DNA of 64,000 bases from Diphasiastrum complanatum (Eukaryota > Streptophyta > Lycopodiopsida > Lycopodiales > Lycopodiaceae). The notes under the pieces are model-generated. The model was not told the DNA's origin. It ran no database searches and saw nothing but the letters and a program-made list of their open reading frames with translations. Below, piece by piece: positions 54,587 to 64,000 of the stretch (position 1 is the first letter of the stretch; every line of letters begins with the position of its first letter). The DNA lies in the NCBI GenBank assembly GCA_029204225.1, contig CM055094.1:17408402-17472401 (forward strand), given 5' to 3'. The translations under genes and the position numbers were made by a program.

Positions 54587-55712
54587 GTTAGCAGTGATAG
54601 TTAAGGTGCAAAAAAGTAGAAAAAACAGTGGAAAAGATAAAAAGAGGTGGAAACTACAAAAATTGTGAATAACGAGTGTCGGATGGTAAGAACTGTAGTT
54701 TAGAGCACAGATTTGGGTTTAGAATGTGCAAATGATAGCTTGTATGAAGTTTGGTCCCAAACAGAGAACTTGAAAATTTCAGTGAAAATTTCAGTAGAGC
54801 TTCGCCAGCAAATGTGACAAATGACTCGAATTCAGCCCTTATATAGCGGAATTTAGAGTGCGTATTAGGTGAAATCCACTTTTCCTTGTTCAGTTCCACC
54901 CAAATTTTGGCAGACACCTTTCTCACAAAATTCTAAGACCTCAGAGAAGTTTGCGAGAGTTCAGAAGGTGATTTGACTGCCCTGGGAAGGTTCTACAAGG
55001 GTTCAGACTGTCTACGAGGGTTCATGTCTCGCAGGAGGTGATCTCTCGCACAACATGTTCCTGTGGTTGGATTTTCAAGATCAGACCATGTAGACAGGCT
55101 AATTTCACTGCTCTGATTCCATTTATGCACCTTGTGAAGGTTGGTAGGATGATCTTGAAGCTCTACGAAGGTTCTGAAGATTCAGCTTCTGGAAACCCTC
55201 ACATACACTCAAAAATGACGATTTCTCCATTAGGAACTCTTGCAGAGATTTTCATGGATGCATCTAGGTCAGATCTAGTGACTATCCAAGTTTCAAGAGC
55301 TATCTCCCAGGAGATCTCCAAAAATCATGAAAAAAGTGCTCTTTTAGAGTGTTTTTTGATGAGACCTTGAGATTCTCTGATTTTTAACTTTTGCAAACTG
55401 GTAATCAGCTTCATTCATGCTTGATCTGACTATTGGTAGTTCTCTGAAAGTTTTGATGGATATTTGGTAATAGAGCCATCAGTTTTGGGTGAATTTTTCC
55501 CTTAATTTGCCATAGTTACTAAGATCGAGTCTCTGATCTGCAAATTTGGGAGACTTATTGGCATAATCTGATGATCTGCTTTCTTCTTGATCCCATCTAG
55601 ATCTGGATCCCTCTTGGATCCTAATGGATTTTCTCGATCTTGCCAGATCTGGCCGAATCTTGATGGATCTAGCTTGATTTGGCTTGATCTTCCTAGATCT
55701 AGTTGTGATGGC
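54587..55712 (-). other. Linker between integrase and the extra ORF
   Basis: No recognised coding. It contains copies of the 'tgcgagagtt' / 'ctctcgca' motif (near 54949, 55028 and 55044). At 55557-55700 there is a dense run of GATC sites (about ten in 140 bp), in phrases such as 'cttgatggatctagcttgat'. Confidence 0.5.
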
Positions 55713-56284
55713 CTAGCAGAATAGCTTTTCGTAACATGCCACCGCCAATTTGGATCTATTACACTGCGTTGGCCAGTACTTATGCAACCGGCTACCGTTG
55801 ATGGGTGTGTCGAATGGTGTCCCATCTAGCTTCTCTAGATTCACGGCTTTATGATTAAGAATTTCTTTGATTCGATAAGGACCTTCGTCTTTGAATTCTA
55901 ATTTCCCCTTAATCGCCTTGGTTTTATACATCAAGACCAGATCTCTGGAACAAAGATCCTTCTTTTGTAACCTGCGATCGTGCCATGCTTTGCGTCTTTC
56001 TTTTCATCTGCCAGTGCATGCACAACTAGTAACCGTGTTTCACAAAATTTATGCAGAGCTTCGTGGCGTAGTTGTGGAGATTTGGATTCATTAAGGCGTT
56101 GCGTTGTGGCAATCCTTAATGAAGGGACTAAAAACTCTACTGACATTATAGCATCCTGACCATATACCAATTGGAAAGGTGTTTGATCAGTGCTTCCCTT
56201 ATATGTTGTCATGAATGCCCATAGAGCAGCATGCAACTTATGTTCCCAATTTGATCTGCTAGCTTCAACTGTTTTCGTGAGCAC
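55713..56284 (-). pseudogene. Gypsy integrase C-terminal part
   Basis: WEHKLHAALWAFMTTYKGST..TPFQLVYG (56140-56250) is the conserved end of gypsy integrase, followed by KDLVLMYKTKAIKGKLEFKDEGPYRI near 55840-55940. The catalytic Asp-Asp-Glu core is missing: the frame is joined to RNase H at about 56284. Confidence 0.8.
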
Positions 56285-57527
56285 GCTACACAGGCAACTA
56301 CATACTTCGATGCGTCTGTATGCACATGAAACTCAATGGACCAATTGGGTGGACGTAAGATTGGTGCTGAAACCAATGCATCTTTAAGCTTTTGGAAAGC
56401 CTTTAGGGCTTCCTCGTTCCAATGTGGATCCATTGTGAGTTTGTAAATTGGTCGGGCTAACTCCGCAAAATCCAGAATGAAGATCCTATAATAGCATGAC
56501 CCATGAAGATGTAGACTTCGCGGATCGTCCCCGGTGGTGGTAGATCAACTATGATCCGGATCTTTGATAGGTATGTGGCGATCCCGTGTCTAGATACTAT
56601 ATGGCTGAGAATCAAGCCATGTGTAACCCAAAATTGACATTTTTCTGGATTCAAGGAGATCTAAAAATTGCCAAGTTTTTGTAGCACCTTCTCCAAATTG
56701 GATAAGTGTTTTGAGTCTAGTCCATGCACGCACAGATTGTCCAAGAAACTTTTCAATTTTTTTTGCAAATACTCTTTGAATGCCGCCTGCATGACACGTT
56801 GGAAAGTGCTTGGGGCATTGCAAAGTCCGAATGGCATTACCTTATAAGCATAGGTTCCCCATTCTGTGGCGAATGTTGTCTTATGCTGGTCTTGGGGTGC
56901 TATCTTCACCTAGTTGTAACCGCTGAAGCCGTCTAAAAAATTGTAGGCTTCGGCTCCAACTACTCTGTCAATGAGACTTTCCGTAAATGGTAAAGAAAAA
57001 TGATCCTTTTTTGTGACTGCATTTAGCACCTTCATATTCACACAGATTCGCATTTTGCCATTCTTCTTGGATACTATAACTATCGACAATACCCATTCTG
57101 TGTGCTCGATTTCATAAATGAAATCTGCATCCAACCATTTTTGCAACTCTTGTTTGATCAGCTTCGTGTAGTTCGGGTTGCAGCGGTAGTAACGACTCAC
57201 CTTGGGGACTGCTCCATCCACCAAGGGTATGGTGTGTTGGACTACTGTTGGTGGAATGCCTTTCAAATCACTGTAACTCCAGGAAAAACAGTCTTTATAC
57301 TCCACCAACAATGATCGTAGTCTCTTGAATTGTGTGGGCATTAATTGTCCCCCCACATGCACTATCTTTTCTTCTTCACCTGGCTCGGCAAGGTTCATTG
57401 GCTGTATTCGCGCAGGTCCCTTGAAGACTTGTTCCGCTGGTGCTTGATTTTGATCAGGTTCTCGCTGGGCTTGGGGCATCATAATTGCCACGTTGTCCAA
57501 GGTATAATTCTTGAAGGTTTCAAGCAT
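56285..57527 (-). pseudogene. Gypsy reverse transcriptase and RNase H start
   Basis: The frame 57527-56910 carries DCFSWSY.DLKGIPP, QEL.KWLDADFIYEI and KKNGKMRICVNMKVLN, ending FLDGFSGYN. After a stop, MPFGLCNAPSTFQRVM and the catalytic site follow as FLDN (56737-56748); the second catalytic Asp is Asn. Then SLNPEKC, GHAI, and the RNase H start HTDASKY..A (56300-56345). The rest of RNase H and most of integrase are deleted. Confidence 0.85.
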
Positions 57528-57532
57528 CTCGT

Positions 57533-57707
57533 GAACTGGTGCTCATCAAGATTCCTCCTTCAACATACGCTAGCTTGATGGCGAGTCGTACTGGCTACAA
57601 CCCTTGTAAACCCCACTTTTCATACAAAGTAGTGAACTGGTGTTCGTCGAGATTCCTTCTTCAACATACGCTAGCTTGATGGCAAATCGTGCTGGCTGCA
57701 ACCCTTG
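57533..57707. repeat. About 100 bp imperfect tandem duplication
   Basis: A segment starting gaactggtgctcatcaagatt at 57533 recurs as gaactggtgttcgtcgagatt at about 57634, both followed by 'caacatacgctagcttgatggc'. It lies between gag and RT, in the protease region, where no intact DSG/DTG protease motif was seen. Confidence 0.75.
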
Positions 57708-57989
57708 ATTCCTGATCCTCCATCTACTACTGTTGCCTCGTCCTCGTATCTCTTGTGTTTGATTGGTAGGGTGATGTTGTGTTTAACACTTTTTCACGTT
57801 GCCCTGATGTGGAGGACGTTACTTGTTTCTTCATAGCCCATACAATATATGGGCTCAAGCGCAACTGACTCCTCGTTCGTTTTGGCCCATTCAGCTAAAA
57901 GGCTTTTAGCTTGTGGCACAATCCGCAGTAATTTCCTAAGAAGTAAACTAATACAGCTAGCCAATAAGATCGTGAGCCTTTCAGTGGTT

Positions 57990-59438
57990 CCAGGTCTCAA
58001 TGGACAATTCTTGAAGCAGTGTCCATAACCGCATTCTCGACAGAAGGATGTATATTGTCCCTTGTAAGGACATTCTGCAATCTTGTGTCCTTCGCCACAT
58101 CCATAGCAGCCGTAATTTCTTCCGCCTTGACGCTAAGTTTGAGCTACATAGGCCGCAAAATATTTATTTATGGCAGGATCCATAAATGGCTCCTCCGGTC
58201 CATACTATTGTTGTTTCTCAGGTTGAGGTGGTACTTGCATCTCTGATTCCACTACTGTTAGGTTTACATGGGCCACTTGTTGATTGACTAGCCCTGGTGG
58301 TGCAAGTAAGGCTATACGCTGTTGCTAATTCGGTGCGTCGTACCTCGGTGTCGCGTTAGGTGCCCCTTGATGATATTGATAAGAAATTTGATAAGGAATT
58401 CTCTTCTGTTGAACAATCCGGGGGTTAAACGGTCAAAATGTTGTATCGTGCGATGTTACATTGCACAAATGGCAAAATCTATGTGTCAGTCTCAAATTTT
58501 TCTTTAGGACTAGACACTCGTTCGCTGTATGGTTTTGTGTGCATACTGAACACCATAAATTCTCCCGTCGTAGACACTGTAGCTAGTTTAGTTTCGGTTC
58601 ATGTTGTGTTGCTGCTACAGCTCCTTGTAAGGCCTTCAGTTTCTGATCAAACTGCACCGTAAGTTGCTCCATCTACTGTTTGTGTAATTTTGTCATTTGA
58701 TCCAACAGCAGTTTTGTGGATAGAGCGAATGTGTTTGATGATAATGATGCTATCAAGGGATTAGGAGTGTGGGTGGATGGATATTCGTTGTCAGATCCCT
58801 CATCCTCTTCCCTGATGGCATCTTCCATGGCTTCTTGTAGAGTAGCGTACTGCTCCCGTCGTTTCAGTTCTCTTCTGATGCTTCGTGGTAGTCCGGCTAG
58901 GAACCACATGATCACCGCATGATCGGGACTTAGGGCTGCACTGCACTCGGATCGTAGATGTTTGATCCATTCAATATAGTCCCTGACCCTTTCTCGTTTT
59001 CCCATCTTGAGTTTGCTGAGCAGGAGAAACGGGTCTTCTAGGAACTTCTTTGGTTTAAAGCGCGTAATGAGAGCCGCTCGCTTCCTAGGTAGATTTTTTT
59101 TCCTCTGACAGGCTGAAAAACCAATCCTGAGCCACTACTAATAAGGACATGGGAAACAACATCAACTTTTTTGCAGGTGTCCGTTCACCATAGATTTCAC
59201 AAGCTTTCTCATAGATCTAGAGAAAGCGGATGGGATCTGAGGTTCCATCGTATTTTGGTATTTTCATCCGTGGTGCTCTCTGGACTGCTTGCAAGGGAGC
59301 GACATGTACGGATTGGCCCATTGGTTCCATTGGCGCTGGTTCTGATTTTGTCTCTTGTTGCACAACTACTATTTTGGGAAGGTGTGGTGTCTGATTTGCT
59401 ATCCTTCTTGCTACTGATCGTCCAGATCTCAGATTCAT
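57990..59438 (-). pseudogene. Gypsy gag with two CCHC zinc knuckles
   Basis: Begins MNLRSGR (ATG 59438), then KIPKYDGTSDP..F and a stop near 59220. The gag core W..SL continues in other frames. The frame 59005-58673 has SAALSPDHAVIMWFLAGLPRSIRRELKR, typical of gag. Two zinc knuckles at about 58005-58110 (CYGCGEGHKIAEC and CRECGYGHCFKNC) are complete C-X2-C-X4-H-X4-C. Frameshifts and stops lie throughout. Confidence 0.8.
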
Positions 59439-59439
59439 C

Positions 59440-60676
59440 CGATGGTGGATTCCAAAGTCCGATCAATCTGATCAGCCAGAAGTGAAATTTAGGCCTTGTA
59501 TGGTGGTTTTTCCTTGATAACTTTTTACTCCTTGCACTGATTGACTTGAGATTTTGACAGTAGATGGATCTGATGCAGATCTTTCCACTGATCTACTCTG
59601 CAAGGATCCTCTTGTGCAAGGGTTGGTTGTGCGAGGGTTTTTAGTTGCCTTTGCAGATAAAAAACTTGATATCTCTCAGATCTTTGGGAAGTAACTCTCG
59701 CAAGGATCATAGTAGCTGAATCTGGGTCAGATCTCACTATGGAATTCTTTGCGAGAGTTAACTCTTGCACTAAGTGAAAATTTCACTGTATGCGAGGGTC
59801 TAGAACTACTATTTTGGCTTGATCTTCACCAAATGTCTATACTAACTCTCGCAGACTTCTTCACTGATGGAAATTGACATTCTGAATTGATTGAGGTGGT
59901 CTACGAGAGTTCTTAGTGGAAGGATTTGCTGGATCTTTACTTTCTAGTGATTTTTTACCACTCAAATCCAATTTTCTACTCATTGGAATCAAACTAACTC
60001 TCGCAGGCTCTTCTGTGTTCTGGTCTCACTGAGATGGAACTTCAGAATCCTCTGCGAGAGTTCTTGCCCACTGGAACTGAAAATTTTGGTGTCTACGCGA
60101 GGGTTCTTTGGTACTTTCTCGTCTTTTTTTCACTGGGAACTCTCACACAGGCACACTACCATCAAACTAACTCTCGCAAGCTTCTTTGTGTCCTAGTCTC
60201 ACTGAGATGGAACTTCAGAGGCCTCTGCGAGAGTTTTGGTGAAGATTTGTATTTTTAAAAAAAATTTCAAGGATTTTTTGAATTTTTTATGAATTTTCTC
60301 TGATTTTTGCAATGTAGTTGAAACTAACTCTCGCAGGCTTCTATACAGGTCTGGGACAGTACCTTGGAGCTGCTGCTAGTCATGCAAGGGTTAACTCTCA
60401 CTGGTTTTGGAGATATTAAAATCTGATGAGATTTTAGACACTTTTTCCCTCCAAAATAAAGATTGGTGTGTTTTTTGGGTTTTTTGGCTGGTTGGTTTGG
60501 GTTTCAAGCCCTTAAAGGCTGTTCAGGGCCTCCTCTACCCTCTCACACCTCCTCCGCTAGTTGTGAACAGTCCAAACACAAAAAATACAGAAAACTAACT
60601 CTAAACTCCCTACCTAAAACTACTCTAAAAAGCAAGAAATAGCTAAAATGCAGCTATACTAGTTAGTGGAAACCTA
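59440..60676 (-). repeat. Leader rich in CTCTCGCA / TGCGAGAG motif
   Basis: The octamer CTCTCGCA or its complement TGCGAGAG (with near variants) occurs about ten times between 59620 and 60340. Two longer segments, at about 59989-60065 and 60163-60237, share 'actaactctcgca', 'tctcactgagatggaacttcag' and 'ctctgcgagagtt', so a block of about 170 bp was duplicated. No ORF recognised. 60400-60676 holds nothing recognised. Confidence 0.6.
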
Positions 60677-60694
60677 TCCCTAGCAATGACACCA
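60677..60694 (-). promoter_or_regulatory. Degraded Athila-type primer-binding site
   Basis: The minus strand reads TGGTGTCATTGCTAGGGA. The known Athila primer site, as I remember it, is TGGCGCCGTTGCCGGGGA. The five differences are all C-to-T or G-to-A, as from deamination. The LTR that should follow to the right is not recognised. Confidence 0.5.
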
Positions 60695-60789
60695 TTGTAG
60701 GGTCTTCGATCCGACGTAGTCCCTGTGTACCATATGGACGACATTCCATTCTTTTCCATTAGCGATATCAGAGACATAATGGACTATAT

Positions 60790-61468
60790 GATGTGAGGGA
60801 CGTAACTTCTAAGTTACATCTACGAAGAAAATTCTTCACTCTCAAGATGTCGAATGGTGATTCACTTCAGAATCACGTTAACCAGTTTAATAATCTCTTG
60901 CAACAGATGGCTGCTGTCGGATTAGTCATAGACAATCAAGACACAATCTTGACATTGCTTTCAAGCTTACCCTCTACATATGAGAACTGGGTGATGATCA
61001 TATCGACACACTCATATTTAACTCTTACCAGAGTTATCACTATGTTATTGCAGGAAGATAATTGAAGAAGTCAAGAGGCTTCGGCTCTAAGCAGTCCGCA
61101 TCAAATCAGAAACTGACTCAAAGTCAAGAACAATTATCAAATCCATAGTTGAAGAAGAAGATGTTCTGTAAGTATTGCAAGCGCACTAATCATGAAATCC
61201 AAGATTGTAGGTCAAAGTGAAGAATGTCAGTACGCAACTAGATCAACAGGCGAATGCAGTCACAGCACCTCTCGACATCGACATGGACGAAAGAACATTT
61301 AGGGTCAAAGACCAAAAAGCACTATTGGATAATTTTTGGTTTTTGGATTCTGGAGCTACTCAATATATGACCAGTCATCGTGAACATTTTCACTCCTATA
61401 TGCCTTATAGTACAAAGAAATACATTCATCTTCGCAATGATAGCACTCACAATATCGAAGGTGAAGGC
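60790..61468 (+). pseudogene. Copia C, second copy: gag and protease fragment
   Basis: The frame 60793-61065 matches copia C gag at 47806-48043 over its whole length (LHLRRKFFTLKMSNGDSLQNHV...). It retains the zinc knuckle lost from copy 1 (CKYCKRTNHEIQDC, about 61165-61210), and the protease end WFLDSGATQYMT near 61340-61372. It breaks at about 61468 inside the segment after protease, where the LTR of copia D begins. Confidence 0.82.
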
Positions 61469-62208
61469 ACAAAAATGCAAAAATAAGCTTGGTAGAGGCC
61501 AAAAATCTTGTATATAGGATGATTACACATGTGTGGAGCCTGTTCTCACGTGTGAAAATAGTGTACTTGTCATGTACCATAATCATATAGGTTGTACATA
61601 TGATTTAATTCAAATTCTAGTGGCTTAAAAAGGCCAAAAACTAGTTTTCTAGACATATGACACATGGCATCAATCTATTGATTGCATGAGCCACATCCTT
61701 TGGTTAGGTGTCACATCCCATGTGTATAGGATGGCTCACATGTGTGGAATAAACTGAAGCAGACGAATTTTGACTTCTAGAAGATTTTCAAGTAGATCTC
61801 CATATAGAAGGAAAATGGACCAAAAGTGCTCAAAATAGAAGGTTTTGTCCAAGTGTCAGTTTTGCGGGATGAATCATCATATGAAAAAGCACCTTCACAC
61901 ATGTGGGATCAAAGGGGTGATCAGTACCACGAGCTCCCACTTATTGTATATATAGAGCCACATTTGTCCATAATCATTGTGAGACACCAATCTCGGTTTT
62001 GGAAGCAATTTTGAGTGATTCTCTCCATTTGTCTACATTTGTTTTGATTGTTTTGAGGTGCTATCAATGTGTACTTGATTTTCAAGTTGGAATTGATCTA
62101 GATTGATCTTAATCTCAAGTAGATTGATAGATCAAGTAATCTGACAACCAATCCCTCTTGAGGATCAGATTAGGATCCACTCTTGGTCATTTATGTACTT
62201 TTTTCACA
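61469..62208 (+). repeat. Copia D 5' LTR
   Basis: About 740 bp. The start matches the copia B 3' LTR from 'aaaaatgcaaaaat' on; the terminal TG is not clean. TATATATA at 61947-61954. Ends CA at 62208. Confidence 0.8.
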
Positions 62209-62221
62209 TGGTATCAGAGCC
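62209..62221 (+). promoter_or_regulatory. Primer-binding site, initiator tRNA-Met type
   Basis: TGGTATCAGAGCC directly after the LTR. The leader to 62802 matches copia B. Confidence 0.92.
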
Positions 62222-62802
62222 TAGTACAAGAGGTTTTGTTGAAATTATTAGGGTTAATCCAAATCAAAGCCAAAATTAGCAGTTTTCTGAAAACTAGTCA
62301 AATTTTGTGTAACGAGTTGGATTTGATAGCTATCCTCAAAATTTTTGGTCCAGATCTTGTTGTGGGCTATAGGAACCCTTCTCACACGCCGTACAGCTCC
62401 GATTTTGACTAAGAAATTTCAAAAAATTGTAGAATTTGACTCACATACCCAATTTGAGTGATTTTTAATGCAAAATCAAGCATTTTCTATAGTAAATCTA
62501 ATCCCTTGATTAGTTCTTGGATTAGATCAGCCAAAAAATCAAAATTGAAGCTTGAATTAGGTGCACTAATTGATCTTCTCTGATTTTCTGAGTGTATGTT
62601 GAGGTTGAAGAGAGAAATTGCTAAAATCATATATTAAGGAGTGATTTTGCAAGGTTGAGACTAGAATCTAAATTTCCATCATTCTAGATTGGTTCATGAG
62701 TGATAGGATTGAGTCTATAAGCTTTCTAAATTGCTAGAAGACTTTAAGTTCAGATCTCATAGAGAAACCATAAGAGTTTCTAATGCTTTTTCACATTCAA
62801 AA

Positions 62803-63225
62803 ATGGCATCAATGGGTGGGTTTTTGCTTGAAGCTAGTGAAAGACTTACATTCACTAATTATGCTACTTGGATAGTTCGAATGGAGTCTTTGCTTGTACT
62901 TCATGATCTTAATGACATAGTACTTGAGGTGGAAGTAGAACCTCAAGGAAGTAGAAAAAAGAGACATTTTGCATCCGAGTGCTACAAGAAGAAGAATGTC
63001 CAAGAGAAGGACAATCAAGGCAATCTTGTGCTTGAGGAGGAGGCAGAAGGTAATCTATCTTTGATGGTATCCTCACCACAAACATCTAATCAAGACACTT
63101 GGTGGATTGATAGTGGGGCAAGCTCTCACATGACTCACCAAAAAGACTACTTTTCTAATCTACTTTCTTACAATATTCTAAGAGATTTATCTTCACTGCA
63201 AGTGTTCAAGAATGTGAGATTGTAG
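62803..63225 (+). pseudogene. Copia D gag (deleted) and protease
   Basis: ATG 62803 opens MASMGGFLLEASERLTFTNY, the same gag start as copia B and similar to copia A. After about 50 residues it jumps to KKRHFASECYKKK, the second half of a zinc knuckle, so most of gag is deleted in frame. Protease DTWWIDSGASSHMT follows at about 63096-63137 with its active-site DSG intact. A single-base frameshift near 63190 diverts the frame; the pol frame continues from about 63190. Confidence 0.82.
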
Positions 63226-64000
63226 GTGTTGGATCCATTCCTTTATGTCTAGGATCATCTAAAAAAGTAGATCTAGACAATGTTCTTTATGTACCTTCAA
63301 TTACAAAGAACTTGTTGAGTGTAGGACAACTTATGGATAGTGGATTAGATGTACATTTCAAGCATGGAGTATGTTCTATCTTGAAAGATGAAAAATGTAT
63401 TGCTAGTGGTTTCAAGCAAGGGAGGTTATTCAAATTGGATGCCAATGTGATGGTTGGAAGTGTGAACATGGCAAGGGAGGAGCTCACTCAAGTGGAATTA
63501 TGGCACAAAAGGTTAGGCCATCCTAACTACAAAGCTATGGAGACCATGGTGACAAAGGAGCTAGCAAGAGGACTTCCCAAAACCATATCCAAGTGTGGCA
63601 AGCTTTGTGAAGCTTGTGGACTCTCCAAATCTCATAAGCTTCCTTTCAAGAGATCTTTGATAAGATCTAACTCTCCTCTTAACCTTATACACTCGGATGT
63701 TAATTCATTTTCACATGAATTAAACGGTGGAGCTCTAATGTATGTCACTTTTATTGATGATAAATCAAGTTACTCTTGGGTTTATCTCTTGTCTAAGAAA
63801 AGTAAAGTTTTTGAGTCCTTTGTAAAGTTCAAAACTCTTGTGGAAAAGCAACTTAATACTAACTTGAAAGTATTAAGAAGTGATAATGGAGGGGAGTACA
63901 TCTCCAATAGGATGAAAGAGTTTTGTGAAACTAATGGCATAAAGAGAGAGTCTACTTGTACATATACTCCACAACAAAATGGAGTAGTTGAGAGAAAGAA
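63190..64000 (+). pseudogene. Copia D pre-integrase and integrase core, open to the window edge
   Basis: A frame with no stop from about 63190 to the end of the window: VGVGSIPLCLGSSKK, NVLYVPSITKNLLSVGQ, WHKRLGHPNYKAM, CEACGLSKSHKLPF, then integrase HSDV (first Asp, near 63697), FIDD, RSDNGGEYI (second Asp, near 63882) and PQQNGVVERK with the third catalytic Glu at the very edge. It closely resembles copia A in wording. All integrase residues are present; the upstream frameshift and gag deletion would prevent a normal polyprotein. Confidence 0.85.

Larger units (their letters stand above)
52634..60694 (-). mobile_element. Tat/Athila-type Ty3/gypsy element with an extra ORF
   Basis: Minus-strand order: primer site (60677-60694), long leader, gag with two zinc knuckles (59438-57990), RT (57527-56457), a RNase H scrap, integrase C-terminus (56284-55713), and, far downstream, an extra ORF (54586-52877). 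The RT motif wording (WVLSIVIVSKKNGKMRICVN, SLNPEKCQFWV..G.ILSHIVS) and an extra ORF after integrase fit the Tat/Athila branch. No LTR was identified with confidence, so both ends are approximate. Confidence 0.78.
61469..64000 (+). mobile_element. Copia D, autonomous-type relative of copia B (runs off the window)
   Basis: The LTR, primer site and leader match copia B, but the body carries copia protease and integrase. Inserted into copia C copy 2. The 3' part lies beyond the window. Confidence 0.82.

Overview
The window is nuclear DNA of a land plant with a large, repeat-rich genome. The evidence is nested Ty1/copia and Ty3/gypsy LTR retrotransposons with plant-type initiator-Met primer-binding sites, an intron-split plant gene for a hotdog thioesterase of vitamin K1 synthesis (DHNA-CoA thioesterase type) with a 6.4 kb first intron, AT-rich spacers and long (GA)n microsatellites. 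The species cannot be told from the sequence. Almost everything outside the thioesterase gene, and possibly one small ORF, is transposable-element DNA.

Layout. 1-800: gypsy integrase scrap and spacer. 806-7950: a broken copia (F) split by a complete, young copia (A, 1065-7222, minus) with an intact 1322-residue polyprotein, near-identical 682 bp LTRs and a perfect 5 bp target duplication. 7960-9259: minus-strand remnant with primer site and LTR. 9528-12030: decayed copia E. 12229-21189: an old chromodomain gypsy delimited by its own 5 bp duplication; its integrase gene is split by a deleted A-type copia (14042-15751) and by a 4.3 kb ORF-less block (16203-20495). 21195-22330: gypsy RT remnant, minus. 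22330-27483: copia B, a non-autonomous element with two related ORFs of unusual content.

27484-29646 and 44845-46730 hold two damaged copies, both minus, of a non-LTR retrotransposon with an N-terminal CCHC finger, a reverse transcriptase and a C-terminal CCHC plus restriction-like endonuclease. This is the R2/NeSL/Dualen-like architecture, not the usual L1/RTE type of seed plants. 31746-32036 (minus) may be a small host gene. 33639-41016 is the thioesterase gene (three exons, 171 residues), with a truncated copia (G) in intron 1. 42300-44840: gypsy remnant, minus.

47454-51103: copia C, flanked on both sides by (GA)n and carrying an integrase/RT deletion fusion. 52634-60694: a Tat/Athila-type gypsy, minus, with broken gag-pol but an open 569-residue extra ORF downstream of integrase. 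60790-61468: second copy of C, cut by copia D (61469 to beyond the window), the gag-pol-bearing relative of B.

The elements give a relative order of insertion: F before A; the 12-21 kb gypsy before its two inserts; C copy 2 before D. Many inactivating changes look like C-to-T or G-to-A transitions, as expected for methylated, silenced DNA. No CRISPR array, rRNA gene, tRNA gene or bacterial-style operon was recognised.
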